NCBI GenBank assembly: GCA_033675545.1
Contig: JAWDGP010007190.1
Span: forward strand, 1 to 64,000
Direction of reading: 5' to 3'
DNA from: Elysia crispata
Lineage: Eukaryota > Mollusca > Gastropoda > Plakobranchidae
DNA: 64,000 nucleotides
Shown here piece by piece: positions 41,166 through 55,839 of the stretch (position 1 is its first letter; each line of letters opens with the position of its first letter). Position numbers and translations under genes: made by a program. The notes under the pieces were generated by a model, which did not search any database, was not told the origin of the DNA, and saw only the letters and a program-made list of their open reading frames with translations.

Positions 41166-42289
41166 TCAACAAATTCATCACCATCATCATCTTGATCATC
41201 ATCAACTATTTCCGCCTCTTCATTGATAACATTATGATTATAACATCCATCTACAATATCAATATGTTATCATTATAATGCATTGTGTTGTTTTTTTGGT
41301 CTATTACACTAACTCACTTCCTTATCCCGTGTAGCTTTGTACTTTTCTGGTAACAGATTGACTTAGATTTATGTTTTTATTCAGTTGTGTAATGTTTGAA
41401 TGTGAAGCCTAAGAATTGTCTTTTTGCTGAACACAGTCCGCACAGCGAGAAAAGTATCACTGTTCTCGAATCTCCAACTTAGTCCTATAATAATAATAAT
41501 TTAATTTCTTTTCATTAACCCTATAATGATTGGATGTTATATTTATGATATATTACGCAAGAAGGAATCGATAATATCCTACGTCACTACTTTGTTCTGA
41601 TTGGTTGCTATTTTGTAGCGCATTACACATTTCTTTGCACCAAGCCCTTTCTCGTATAAACAATTTTTATGTCATTCCTTTTCTGGATAAAGTGAAGAAA
41701 TATGGTAGAAATTAGAGTCAATATCGTATCATAGGCGGCCAAACTCTAGTAAAAAACGCCTGTCAGTCAACCTATTTTTTAGGAGTGATGTCCTGGTTTG
41801 TTTTTTTACAAAGTCAATCTCGAGCAGACTTCAGCCTTATTTTTTTACAGTTGAGTCGTGTAATTCGATGTTTATATTTCGTACCCTAGACAAACAGATC
41901 CAAACAGATTAGCAGACTCGATAAAAGGAAACAATATCATACTCAATAGAGCTGCTTCAGAAGCGACCAATGTAAAGGACTGATGGCTATAATAGTTAAA
42001 TCTAGACCACCAATCTTTATTAAATAAGACTTAGAATCAGAAGAAAACCAGTTATAGTAGATATATGTGCATTTCTCCCAATTCTATTTATCTATCGTAA
42101 GCGATCGAGCGTTTAGAGATAAAGGCAGGATTTTAATCTCTCATTACAACATTAATAAACAGGAGTGATACATGATGTTTTGTTGCTAATCAAAAGCCAA
42201 ATAAGTTTTGAATTTTCCCCTCCATTTTTTTGCATTCGCTAGTTTTTAAATTTGAAACATTAATTTTTACCTGTACTAGACATTCCCAT

Positions 42290-42475
42290 AATTGGACAAA
42301 CCTCCCAACTAGCAAAACTACCAACCGGAAAACTCTCAAACCTCCAACTAGGCAAATGTGATCATGTCACTTGACACCTCTATATATAGATTGTGATAAT
42401 GACAATGCAAACCGCCATCTACAAGATGTGATTATGTCAATTCAAACCTCACACTAGATTAGTATATTGTGATTG
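42290..42475. repeat. Short minisatellite with near-palindromic core, unit 4
   Basis: Equivalent of 4686-4860; GTGATCATGTCAC core at about 42357-42369. Confidence 0.65.
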
Positions 42476-43436
42476 CCTTGTATAATGTTATGTCTTAACT
42501 CTAGATACAATGATTTATTGATTATTTTAAGCGTGCATAAGATTCTCAGGCCTCTGTTCAGTGCGCTGTTTTTAAAGAAACACCATCTTATCATGATATT
42601 TAAACACATAATACATAATATATTATATCTGCATAAAATAGAATTGAACTGAAACAACTATGGCTACAGGAGGACTAATAAAATTTTTTGGCTTTCTAAC
42701 GTTACTTAGTAAAAAAACTCCACCACAATCCTATTAAGCGATAACTTGTGCAACTTAATTTCTTTAAAGAATAACATGAAAGTTATTAGATAATTTTGAC
42801 GCAGCTTTCTAAAAAAATTACCTGCTGTTTGACTATCAGCGACAATGATATTACTCCCAAAAGCATACATTAGGGATTGAGCATTTTCTCACTTCCATTA
42901 AGAGTCCAAGTATTAACCTTACGGTGAAAGTAACAGCTTGTGTGTCAATGTAACTGGAACCATTGCGCTATAACTCAGCGTAGAATTCCATACACTGGGA
43001 AACAAAAAACGACAACAGATCTTATATTCATTCCTACTGGGTTTTTGAAAAGAAATATTTCTTTAATTAAAAGGAATTCTTTCGGTGTTTTACAAAGTGG
43101 AACAGCATGAGTCGAATAATTGTTTAAGTGTGTGGAAAGAAAATAAAACTGAGCAGTGCCAATTTGCCGTCATTGAAACTGAAATTTAAAGCATTACAAG
43201 CGGGATAAAAGCATAGATTTATCTAAGTAATGTGCTTTAGTTATTTTATCTTATGTAAATGAATTAACAGTTAAGTAAAAAATGACATTTTCAACAGGAA
43301 CCCAAATGGGAGATAACCTAATTCCTGGTGTAAATGATGCGTTCTGTGATGATAATTAGGTGGTTTTGTGTTTTGATTGGCTAAGTAAGAGCTTGAATAT
43401 CAAAGTAAAAAAAATTCACTGGTCGAGGTGCGAGCC

Positions 43437-43515
43437 TATAAAAAGGCGCTGCTTCACGTGCATTGTCAAGCTCGATACCAAGCCTGTGTACCAGCTCTTC
43501 TCTGCCTGAGATAAT
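43437..43515 (+). promoter_or_regulatory. TATA promoter and noncoding exon 1 of gene 4
   Basis: TATAAAAAGG at 43437-43446, CACGTG retained, donor GTGAGT after 43515. Confidence 0.7.
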
Positions 43516-44490
43516 GTGAGTAGATTTTGTAGTAAGTTTTGTCACTCTCTGTAACTTTAGTTTCCACTTTTTTCTTTGTCAGTTATAACCATATGAAGTT
43601 TCTTCCTCTTTCCACACTCTCTGACCATCTCAAAATTTATTACGACTCTCTTTTATTCCTAAATATTTCTACATTCCTAAATCTATTACTCTTTTACTCT
43701 ATCTCTCTCTAATGTATCTCGTATTCTCTGCCGATTTATCTGTATTATGTAGGAATGTTTTGATTGTCTGTCTGCCACTTTCTAGACCTTTCTTTGTGCT
43801 TTCTCGAAAACTAGTATATCTCCAACTTCGGGCTCTCAAATTCAGGTCTTTTTATCCTCTATTTTCCTTTCTTTAGATCACCCTGATTGTGTACCTTGTT
43901 TTCTCTTTCTCTCTAAATACTTCATTTCCTCATTTTGTATTTGTCATTCGTCGCAATCGCTTGTCCTATATCACTATTTTGTCTCCTTTATTATAATTGC
44001 TTTTTTATTACTTATATCCACAAAAAACAGTGATATATTATTTAGAATAATAAGTTTTAATAACATCAATGTGTTTTGCACCATCACTTCCTTGATGTTA
44101 ATTAAGTTTTTCTCAAGTTTTCAAATTACTTACTTCCTCTCAGTAAAATTCTATGGGACAATTTTTAGTAAGGATTTCGTCCCTTTTTTCCCGAAGCTTT
44201 TTTTTTTTTATAAATTGTGTTGTTGTTAGTTTTTCTCACCTCATTCTTCTCGAAAAAACTGGTATGAAGACAGTGACTACCAATTAGTATTGTATGCTGT
44301 GTATTGAAAGATTGATATGTCTTTGAGAAATGTCTATGAAAAAGAACTTCCCATTCAAAACACTCTTCTAGTGTATCGTTTTGAAAATGTATAAACTAGT
44401 CTTGAGATAGAAATTTGTCGGAAATCTTTTCTTATAAAATATAATACCTGGCTTTTTTTTTCAAAATTTTCAGCCTGCTACTGCGGAACC

Positions 44491-44962
44491 ATGAAAGTGA
44501 CATTTGCTCTGTGCTTTACACTTGCCGTGCTGATTGCATTGGCGTATTCACAAAGTAAGTATCAGTGAGAACTTCGATTTTGAATAATAAAATCAGCTTT
44601 CTAAATCAGAAGTAATATTGTGTCTATCGTAAAAGCAAAGATACCTTTGTTCGAAAATAAAATAACATTTTCCATCGATAAAGATAACTAACAAATGCAT
44701 AATAGATCGTTTCACTAATTGACTCAATTTTTGGAAATTATATGCTTTGGTTATGGAACGAGGCGTATTAATTAAATTGTTTATTTATTTATCTTGATAC
44801 AACCCTTTAAATTGCTTGATTCTAGATTCATGCTACGTAGCACCGTTCTGTGACGGAGAAGGCTATCCTGGCGCGCCAGGCTACCAGTTCTACTGCTGTC
44901 CATTTGGGACAGGGTTTCCCTCACCAGTTGAAAATAATCCTTTCGAGTGCACGTGTTTTTGA
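44491..44962 (+). CDS. Secreted six-cysteine acidic peptide, copy 4
   Basis: Exons 44491-44554 and 44826-44962, 66 residues. The phase-1 intron is about 140 bp shorter than in copy 1 but its splice sites are unchanged. The signal peptide is identical in protein (one synonymous change). The mature part differs from copy 1 at three residues: Gly for Asp before YQFYCC, Thr for Ser after the CC pair, and Val for Ile before ENNPF; two further changes are synonymous. Net charge is about -4, against -5 in copies 1 and 3. Cysteine spacing is unchanged. TATA box, 5'UTR intron and AATAAA are present. Confidence 0.78.
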
Positions 44963-45060
44963 ATGAAAACAGAACTTGATTTGAATAAGGTAATGCTAAA
45001 AATGCATTTCATTCTTTCAAGTTATTTCGATTAAATATTTTGTATAGTTTGCACCAGTAC

Positions 45061-45066
45061 AATAAA
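45061..45066 (+). terminator. Polyadenylation signal of gene 4
   Basis: AATAAA 99 bp after the stop. Confidence 0.6.
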
Positions 45067-45245
45067 ATAGCCTGAGAAGTAATTTTCTAACAATAAAATA
45101 TAAAAACTCTGCAGAACACGCACTCAAGAAACTAGGGAGTGAAAGTTAATGAATATATAAAATTACTTTATAACAACAATAGCAACAACAACAACAACAA
45201 CAACAAAATACAGCAAAAAAATATAAAAATATGTCGTTAATGCCA

Positions 45246-45270
45246 CTACTACTACTACTAACACTACAAA

Positions 45271-45358
<88 letters not shown>

Positions 45359-45460
45359 GCTACTAATTCTACTTGCGCTGACTGGTATACTACATTTTGA
45401 ACTCTTTTTTACTAATTCTACTTGTGCTGACTGGTATACTACATTTTGAACTCTTTTTTG
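45246..45460. repeat. (CTA)n plus 49-bp tandem duplication
   Basis: (CTA)n to ~45357, then two copies of the 49-bp unit starting at 45366 and 45415. Confidence 0.9.
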
Positions 45461-45667
45461 CTGCCTTATTTGAGTATTACTTTTACTTCATTTAGCTTCC
45501 ACATGGTTTTTTTTATTATTTAAGCGATAGTTTTTCTTAAGTTCTACATTTGTAGAAACAATCTGTTGTTGTTAGGTTATGATAACATTTAGTAAACTTA
45601 TTTCAAACAATTATTACGGTTTTATTACTATGACATTTTCAAATGCTAATTTTTCTCTGTCTTTCAG

Positions 45668-45920
45668 TCTTGAATCAAGCCGTTCGTTTTTAATGAGAGG
45701 ATGATTGGGTGTAAACCAGCGTACTATTTTTATTTTTAACGTTTTGAAAAGTGCAATAGGAATTCTCATTAAAGTAAGTGTTAAAAAGTTCATCTTGCCT
45801 TTTTTGTGTTGGTCTCCTTAAAGTTTGGGCTTTTTTTCTTATTATGAATTGTCGATTACAGGTCGAATCTAAAAAGAAGAAGATGCAGCGGTTAGATGAT
45901 TCTTCTTATCTTATAATAAA
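45668..45920 (+). other. Possible alternative 3'UTR exons of gene 4
   Basis: Acceptor at 45667, donor after 45773, acceptor at 45861, AATAAA at 45915-45920, as in units 1 and 3. Confidence 0.3.
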
Positions 45921-46145
45921 ACACTCGTCAATGCACTACGAGACGGAGAGACAATGAGTAAGATAAATAGAGATGAAAAATCAAGACAGAGAGAAAGGGT
46001 GACAGAGAATGGAAAGAGAGAAAGCAAGAGAAAGAAAAAAAGATAGAGAAAGAGGAAGGGGAGTGAAGGGCCTATGATGATGATTGAATGAAATTTACCA
46101 CCAGATCTTTTCTGTGTATCAACATGCTTCCTGATTCCGAAATTA

Positions 46146-46845
46146 TATCCTCCAAATTATGTTCTATTGCTTACTACTTAGGGTCATGACAGTGGAACTA
46201 TAGGTGTATCAGCTAAGGCACGCTGACAAAGGCTCTTTATGGACACCTCCTTTGTATTACATCTAACCTGACAAGTGAACAAGAAATAATTTTAATGATA
46301 ACCAATTGGTTCTTTCAAACGTCAGGTAGTGTAGTTAGTCTTCTAGAGCCTCCCGTGATCGGCAAAATCAGGCAATAAGTGGCTGTCATGAGTGTAGAAA
46401 TAAATAAGTAGTAATGTATGTGGCTAAAATAAATAAGACCAAATCCCATCCAATATTTTTTTCCTCAAGAGTAACACTGGGTTCAAAAGTTCATCTTGCC
46501 TTTTTTGCGTTGGTCTCCTTAAAGTTTGGCTTTTTTTCTTATTATGAATTGTCGATTACATGTCGAATCTAAAAAGAAGAAGATGCAGCGGTTAGATGAT
46601 TCTTCTTATCTTATAATAAAACACTCGTCAATGCACTACGAGACGGAGAGACAATGAGTAAGATAAATAGAGATGAAAAATCAAGACAGAGACAAAGGGT
46701 GACAGAGAATGGAAAGAGAGAAAGCAAGAGAAAGAAAAAAAGATAGAGAAAGAGGAAGGGGAGTGAAGGGCCTATGATGATGATTGAATGAAATTTACCA
46801 CCAGATCTTTTCTGTGTCTCAACACGCTTCCTGATTCCTAAATTA
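46146..46845 (+). repeat. Displaced unit segment plus local duplication in unit 4
   Basis: 46146-46487 is a copy of a segment that normally lies about 3.6 kb further downstream (unit 1 about 12015-12350; in unit 4 itself near 49680-50015). Right after it, 46488-46845 repeats the 45786-46145 segment with few changes. The result is segment A, inserted distant segment, segment A again. Confidence 0.85.
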
Positions 46846-47832
46846 AGGTGAATTCTTTTAATAAGAGACTTTTGTACATTTAAAATAATTTATAAGAATT
46901 AATATTATCGATATTATAACCAGATTAGATTTTTTTAGATTCTTTCAAAGATACTAAAATGGAAAGAAAAGGATTCAGAGGGGAAAATATTCATATAGGA
47001 TAATACGTTATCTGGGCATCAATAGTTTATCTCGGTATTATTCTAAGCGGTCACACCATATTCAAGGCATAGCTCAAAAGCGTATACCTGCTACCCATAT
47101 CTTCATCGCTTGAAATTTGAACCTGAAAAATAAGTTACTAATCAGGGCGCTTACTAATTAGCCAACTTGGCTCTCGATTATAAGAGCAATTTTATCACAT
47201 TTAAAACGAATGTTTTGCTTCTGCTCCAAATCTATCGAGAAGCGAGCTCGGCTGTCTCAGATAGTTTAGATCCGCTTGATTTTCTATTATATATTAAGGA
47301 AAAAACGCTGGCGTTTCCACAAACCCCCGTACTCCAAATCTTATTTAATTTATCCTGGTTTTACTAGCAGTTTCTATCTGCTATTTGCTCTTTGAAGGCT
47401 GTGAAGCTCTTCCATTATGCTTTCCCAAGAATCATAAGTTCTACAAGGCTAATTTGAGGACGCTCATTGAATAAAAACCAAAATTATATGGATGAAGTTT
47501 TCTTTTCTTTCCCGTCTTGAAAAATCGCTTGAAACTTCCAAGCCGTCATTAATTTATTTTTCAACGGTGACGGTACCCTCCGCCACAATATCCTGCTCCA
47601 ATTTTATATGATGTGAGACACTGCATTGGCAATTACTATGTTGGCTAAAGCTATACTGAGTCAACGAGACTCAGGACGAATAGAGATATTCAGATTTATA
47701 AAAGTAAACACATGAAACAGTATCATTTGACCATCTTGCAGCTATCCTTTCATGTCAAACATTTAAATATGCAGGTAACTTGACCTGATCCAAGATCAAA
47801 ATATTGAAAGATTGTAGGGAGTCAGTTTTCTC

Positions 47833-48790
47833 TTATAATAGGAACTGATGTATTGGAACGACGATATTTTCTCTGAATAACGCCCTTTCATACCGCCCCA
47901 ACTTTTTCTTAATAACAGTAATAAATACAAATTGCTCGCTTATTCCCAAGATGCCCAAGAACATGGTTTTGTATATAGCTTGCTTCATCCTGCTATTTCG
48001 AAATGGTATTTTAGGCTCTTCTGGCGCCTTGATGGTACACCACTTGCCTTTTTGCTCAACTCTTCCATGTCGGTGCACACATAACCTCTCCTTTTGCCGA
48101 TGTCCCCAAAGTAATGGAGTACAGTCTCCCTATGATCTTACCGATACGGTCTTGGCACCTCCTTCTGCACTTCTCGCCACATCCAGGCTTCATTGTCTTT
48201 CTGGGAATCTGTCTGTCCTTTCTAGTGACATAAGCTTCTCCTAGATTTTAATCTCTTTTTTCTTTTGCTGTCCTAATTAGCTTCATTACGTTTCCTTTTT
48301 CTACTCCTAGTTGGAGGCTCGACATCAGGGCTAGCCAGAATGCTGGAGTCCTGTGTATGTTCAGATGTCGAGGCTGTGTAGAAAATGTCAGCACATGAGG
48401 CATCGGTTGTGACATTTTCTGACATAGAGCCACTGAGTACGCGACGAATGAAGATGAATAAGACAATTGGTGGATGGTTGTGCGTGCTCTGATTTTGCGT
48501 GTGGGTGTAGATGCAGACTACTGTTGTTCTCGATTTCTGCTATTTCCTGAGTTTTTGAGTTTTGTTAGCATTTCTATCAACTAATCCAGTGTATGATTCA
48601 CCTGGAAGCACTTGGGCATTCAGCTCACATAAATGACGCAGACTTGTTGAAATGAAGTAAGAAGAGGGAACCCATTGATGCCATGATACACCATAGAAGC
48701 CAGGGAATTACAAGTACACTGCCTTTCGCTGTTTTCAAAGATGAGATCAGCTCGGTGGCATGTATCAATAACAGACATCGTATCCTGAAA
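47833..48790 (-). pseudogene. Decayed minus-strand coding region, unit 4
   Basis: Shorter equivalent of 9640-11125, by about half a kilobase. The YKTMFLGILG motif and the QCTCNSL motif are still visible at its two ends. It looks broken in several places. Confidence 0.4.
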
Positions 48791-51519
48791 AATGAAAGAA
48801 TAAAACTTTTATTTTAAAAAAGTCGATTTGTAAAGTGCATGAATAAAACTGATACTACGGTACTTTCATTGATGGATTTAAAATTAATGTTGCTCAAATG
48901 TAAAGTATGAGTTTAACATAGAGTAGATTTCAACAAAATGAAAGTAGCAGTTAGATTTACAGAACTGAAATTGGCTAACCTTTCGATATGGCTCGAGAAA
49001 TTAACTGAAGTTGTTTTAAAAGTGATTGCCGAGTGCCCGGGGTAAAAAAAATCACTTGTTGCATTCATGTAGATAAAAGTCTTTAAGTGTTTATTCAATT
49101 GTTTTCATCGATGGGTTTTAGAGTCACATAACAAAAAATGAGTCTTGCAAAAAATGACTATCTTTGAGATAAAAAATCTGACAGACCGAAAAAAATATTT
49201 GTTAATCTATATTTACTGTTACGAATGAATCAAAGAATTTTAATGGAGAATCAAGAATTTCGAAGCCAAAACACAATATTAAACATATTCACGAGATTTA
49301 AGTCGGGGAAATCTTGATTGCAAGTCGGCAGGATACCTTAAAATTTAGTATCTTCGTTCATGAAGTCAAAATGCTTGCAGAAGAGTGGTCAGGTTTATGT
49401 TCGATTCCCGCTGGTTCGAAGAGAACTGGTGAGGGCAGAATCAGCTCCCAAATTTATACATATTGAACGGACAACATGGGCGTTTCGGGAGTAGAAAACG
49501 TGTGATTATCAGAGATGGTACAGTTTGATAAAGGAGGATCATCTTAGGTTCATGGAGTCCACGGTTGTCGTAGCGGATATTACTGAAAATTATAGTGAAA
49601 GATGAGTTCAGCCAACCCAACGGTTTAAAATATGGTATTGAAGTTCCTCTTGCAGTTCAGGAAATTCAGCGCGTCTTTGTATCCTCCAACTTCTGTTCTA
49701 TTGCTTACTGTTCAGGGTCATAACAGTGGAACGATAGGTGTGTCAGCTAAGGCACGCTGACAAAGGCTCTTTATGGACACCTCCTGTGTATTACATCTAA
49801 CCTGACAAGTGAACAAGAAATAATTTTAATGATAACCAATTCGTTCTTTCACACGTCAGGTAGTGTAGTTAGTCTTCTAGAGCCTCCCGTGATCGGCAAA
49901 ATCAGGCAATAAGTGGCTGTCATGAATGTAGAAATAAATAAGTAGTAATTTATGTGGCTAAAAGAAATAAGATCAAATCCCATCCAATATTTTTTTCCTC
50001 AAGGGTAACACTGGGTTAAAAAATACAATTCATAAGCAATATAGAACTCCAGTATGAAAATGCAATTACCAACAGCTCTATCATAAGTATATTCTAAAAT
50101 AATCAGAAAGTTAATTTCAGAATTTAACAGCCGTATACTATCGTATCTCGAGTTATGAGCTAAAATATCTCACGTATACTATAGTAAGTCGAGTTACGAA
50201 AGCATGCTTTGGGGATTTTCACAGAGCTCAAGATACGTTATTTTAATTAATTGTAATTACGAGGTCATAATTAATGATATGACTCAGAGGCTTTGTCACA
50301 ACATGCGCATGGTAAATGTCTGTATTTTGCCAAAAAATCTCGACTATTTCATCTTATTTAGGCTTTTATCGTTAATTAAAGGATTATTCCAACGTTTTTT
50401 CCCTTGAAGTGTATCCAAAATATGATTATTTTTAGAGTAAAATATCAATAACTCCGTTTTAATATTGCGGTTTTTTTTTTTATAAAAAAGTATATGATAT
50501 CTTCAACAAAGGTCTATACTACAACTTTGCTTCTTTGAGTTATATAGAAATGTCTATAGCTTTCAAGATAAAGGCATGCCATATGGGCGTAAAATCATGA
50601 TAGATCTAAGCTACTTCTATTTGACAATGGGTCATAACTAATAAAAGCTCTATCAGTTGAGCACGCTTATCAATTTTTCCAATATATATATAACGGTCTA
50701 AAAAGAGCACGCAACAATTGCCATGACATGGCTAAATACTGAGTAGACAACTATTTTTGGCTTAACTTTTGGGTTATTTCCAAACGATTATCCTAAGGCG
50801 AAATATAGGCCCTACCTTCATAAAATGCTTAGCGATGCTCTACTTGTGCTGCGAAAATTTTGATATCATCTTTAATCAAGAAAACGTTAGCAGCTAAGCA
50901 GCAGAAATACCAAAAGAGAGTAATTTACTATACTCTGTGGCTTTCATAGACTGCTAAGTGATTTAAACAATTTAAACAAAACAGAGGAGATTGCCAGGTT
51001 AAAACACCGTTTTTAGATTCACTGAAGTTTATGATCAACGAATTAACTTTAATGCTGATGGAGAAATACATGCATTACATACAAAAAAGACTCAAGAAAT
51101 TAAGATGAGAGCAACTTCAGTAGTTTAAAGCTCTCACTAAACCACCTCACTATGTTAGTCCGTACTGGAAGACGAAATAAAACAGACACAGCGAAATAAA
51201 ATTGGGTGAACTCGACAGTCAAAGTATGGGAAAGTCTCCCATTGTCATATAATGAGAAAAGTCAGGAAAAGTGATTTAGAATGCCTTGCGGAAAAAAAAA
51301 ACCAATATACACAGACTTGTCAGATTCTTCTTTCAGTCAACACGCGTACAAACATTAGCAGAACGATCTTCGCTGAAACAGGAAGCAAATATATCAAGAA
51401 AAAACTTGCGTTGAAACAATAAAAACAACACACGAAAAAAATAAAAAATACTGCATTGCCTTTGAAACAGATAATAGGGCAGCAGGTGGAAATCTTCCTT
51501 ACATTCTTTTCAGTAACCG

Positions 51520-52290
51520 CACGCTACAAAAGAAAGATCTTCTCTCAAGCATCCCTACCCTACAAGAGAAAGGTCTTCTCTAAAACATCCGTACAATATA
51601 AGAAAAAGATCTTCTTTAAAGCATCCCTACAATGCAGGAGAAACTTATCCAAAACATACGGAAACTGCAGATAAATTATCTTCTATAAAACATCCATACA
51701 CTACAATAGAAAGATTTTCTCTAGAATAAAGGCATGCTCTACGAGAACGGTACTCTCGAAAACAGCTCTAATTGCAGGAGAAAAGTCTTTTCTAAAATAT
51801 CCGTACAGGAAGAAAATCTTCAGTGAAAAAAAAAGCGTGATACAGGAAAAAAAATCTTCGCTACAACATCCGTACTGGAAAACAAAATCTTCAATAAAAG
51901 AAAAGAAAAGCGTGCTACAGAAAAAAGATCTTCTCTACAACAACCGTATAGTATAGTCGGACAATAACTGAAGCAAACCGCGCGCTTTATGAGAAAGATC
52001 TTCTCTAAAACAAGCGCATGGTACAGGAGAAAGAAGATCCCTAAAACAATCATAAACTACAGGACAAAGATCTTCTCGAAAACAACTGTATGCTGCAAGA
52101 GAAAGAATTTCTTGAAAATTATCGTAAACTACATGAGTAAAATCTCCTCGAAATAACCATAAACTGCAAAAGACAGATCTTCTCCACAACAACCCTATAA
52201 TACAGGCGGAAAATCTTCCCTGAAGCAACCGAAGGCTACAGATGAAAGATCTTCTCTAAAGCAACCTCATGCTATAGGAGAAAGAACTCC
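51520..52290. repeat. 36-bp minisatellite, unit 5
   Basis: Same repeat as in units 1, 2 and 4; the plus frame closes after 72 codons at the same place as in unit 1. Confidence 0.8.
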
Positions 52291-52842
52291 ATTTTAACCA
52301 AAAACATATCAAAACTAAACAGCCAATTACAATAGAATAAAGTCTGCTCTGAAACTATCGAGTGCAAGCGCGTCTGGAGAAAGATCTGATCTGAAACAAG
52401 AAGATTTAAATCCTGAGAAAGTCAGAGTGAGTAGTTGTTACAGATTTCTGTAGTGCAAATATCACGGCTTGGGCACCATGAAACTAATTAGCTGTGAATT
52501 TTTCAACATTAAGTGGACACAAATTCAATTCAAAACCAAATTTTGTTTTTACAATAATTTTTGCTCCTTGGGAAATCATGCAGATTAAAATAAATTATTC
52601 TGAAACACGTAAACAGTTGTGTGGTTGAAACAGCTTAGGAGCCTTTTTTTTTAACTTTTTGATAATTTTACTACGTTAAACATTAAATAGTGAAGATTCG
52701 TTGATATTATTTACTTTTTCTTTTCGTATTTTGGATGTATGATTATGATATGGTAACAGTGGCGTTCTATCTTGAAAATTAAAACTATTTTGATTTCACT
52801 TAGAAAAGTTGTCGTTTGAAAAGTGTAAGAAAAGTAGCTGTT

Positions 52843-52844
<2 letters not shown>

Positions 52845-52931
<87 letters not shown>
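52845..52931. repeat. (GA)n microsatellite
   Basis: Perfect AG/GA run of about 43 copies; about 20 bp of the flank found in unit 1 is missing on the left. Confidence 0.97.
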
Positions 52932-52933
<2 letters not shown>

Positions 52934-54137
52934 TCTCAGAGTTTGTTACCTTGAACTCAGAAAAGGAAATAATTTCGCTGTTGGAAGCATTGGTAATGTT
53001 CCGGATCAAACCGAGACGTAGAGTTAAAAACTAATCATTTTGGTCTACCATTTAGAAACACGGTTGGTCAATTTTTAGAGGAAATATATTATTCAAACTA
53101 ATCAAAAAGCTCCTTTTCAATATTGCATTTCTCTGTCAACATACTTGTCTACAAATTTTAAAATAATGGCAACAATTAGTTTATTTTATATCTTAACTGA
53201 TACTAAGATGACTAAGACCCCTCTCACACAACTTCCTACCTGTAGGTCTATATTATCTTTAGAAAATCTCGCAAGTACGCAAAAATGAAGCGCGTCTTCC
53301 AACACCTTCTCCTCTATGGCATTAGAAAAAATAGTATAGATTGGCCATAGCCTATAGTGGGAGCATTGTTAATTAAACGCTCTACGTATTTTGATTTTAT
53401 ATCACAACATGGGTTGATAGCTGATCATGCCAGACACCATACTAGTGCGTTCAGCTATTGATTCATAATTCTGTCCTTGATTGTGCAAAGCTGCGGGTTT
53501 ATGAGAGATTAAGGCAGAAAAATTAGTCTGCGTGTGATAGCCTCTTGCCTCTACATTAACTCTACCACGGGTAATGAACTCTGAGTCAGGGGCTTGAGTC
53601 CTGCCTCCAAACTTGAGTCTTTGTGTAGACAAGAAATTGTTTTCTCAATGTCGCAAGAACGACAAGATCTTAACTCTACCATATTTCCCTGCATGATAAA
53701 AACACATTAACTTACGGTAAGCCACTCTGGTTGGAGAAAAAATATTTTAAACTGTTCGCTAGATAAAAAAAAAAGCATCTTAAAATGATAATGTATTAGT
53801 TCTTTAATTTGAAAAAAAAAAATCAATTAATTTTCGCCAAAAAAGCTTAATAGCTTAATATTCTATGCCATATTTATTTCGTGTCGAATGTTTTAAGGTT
53901 GTCAGATAATATGCTTTTTTATTGAAGACCTTGCACTTGGGAAATACACTATGAAAGGTAATGCGTCTGTGACATGTCTAGTCTTTGAGATCGCGCATAA
54001 TGGGGATATTGCTTGACCGAAACGCTCAACTTTCAGGTGTCAGTCATAAGCGCAGACATAACGCATTGTAAAAGCACTCCCGAGTTTATTATTATCACCA
54101 TAAGATTCATCATCATAATCGTTATTAGTATTATCAC

Positions 54138-54395
<258 letters not shown>

Positions 54396-55175
54396 CATCA
54401 TAGTCAACTATTTCCGCCTCTTCATTAATAACATTATGATTATAACATCCATCTACAATATCAATGTTATCATTGTAATACATTGTGTTGTTTTTTTTGT
54501 CTATGACACTAACTCACTTCCTTATCCCGTGTAGCTGTGTACTTTTCTGGTAACAGATCGACTTAGATTTATGTTGAGAATGTTTCCATTCAGTTGTGTA
54601 ATGTTTGAATGTGAAGCCTAAGAACTAAGTCTTTTTTTCTGAACACAGTCCGAACTGCGAGAAAAATATCATTGTTCTTGTGTGGTCTGGATTCTTCTCG
54701 AATCTCCTACTTAGTCCTATCATAATAATAATTTGATTTCTTTTCGTTAACCCTATGTTGATTGGATGTTATATTTATGATATGTTACGCAAGAAGGAAT
54801 CGATAATATCCTACGTCACTTCTTTGTTCTGATTGGTTGCTATTTTGTAGCGCATTACACATTTCTTTGCACCAAGAACTTTCTCGTATTTTTATGTCAT
54901 TCCTTTTCTGAATAAAGTGAAGAAATTTGGTAGAAATTAGAGTCGAATTCGTACCATAGGCGGTCAAACTCTAGTAAAAAACGCCTGTCAGTCAACCTAT
55001 TTTTTAGGAGTGATGTCCTGGTTTGTTTTTTGACAAAGTCAATCTCGAGCAGATTTCAGCCTTATTTTTTTACAGTTGAGTTGTGTAATTCGATATGTAT
55101 ATTTCGTACCCTAGACAAACGAATCCAAACAGATTACCAAATCTGTTATTATCATAATTATCAAATTCGGAATTG

Positions 55176-55201
55176 TCATCATCATCATCATCATCATCAT
55201 C
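55176..55201. repeat. Short (TCA)n microsatellite
   Basis: Only about eight TCA copies at the site that holds more than fifty in unit 1. Confidence 0.9.
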
Positions 55202-55839
55202 CCCACTTTTAGCAGCACCAGCCTCAACACCACCACCACCAACATCTAAATCCTTGGATATATGTAAGGACATTTAACGTCTTTGGAATGATTTTACAGA
55301 CTACCGAATTTTACAGGATATTTGCTCTATAACCAGATTAAAAGACGATTATCATTCCTTACTGGTTGAGTTGCATATTAAGTAATACATATGAAGAAAA
55401 ATATAGGCAGCATTGTCCATATGTTACAGGCAGATCCAGATTAGCAGACTCGATAAAAGGAAACAATATCATACTCAATAGAGCTACTTCAGAAGCGATT
55501 GATGTAAAGGGCTTATGGCTAGAATAGTTAAATCTAGACCACCAATCTCTATTAAGTAAGACTTAGAATCAGAAGAAAACCAGCTTTATAGATATATGTG
55601 CATTTCCCCCAATTCTATTTATCTATCGTAAGCGATCGAGTGTTTAGAGATAAAGGCAGAATGTTAATATCTCATTACAACATGAATAAACAGGAGTGAC
55701 ACATGCTGTTTTGTTGCTAATCAAAAGACAAATAAGTGTTGCATTTTCCCCTCCATTTTTTTGCATTCGCTAGTTTTAAAATTTAAAACAACAATTTTTA
55801 CCTGTACTAGACATTCCCATAATTGGACAAACCTCCCAA

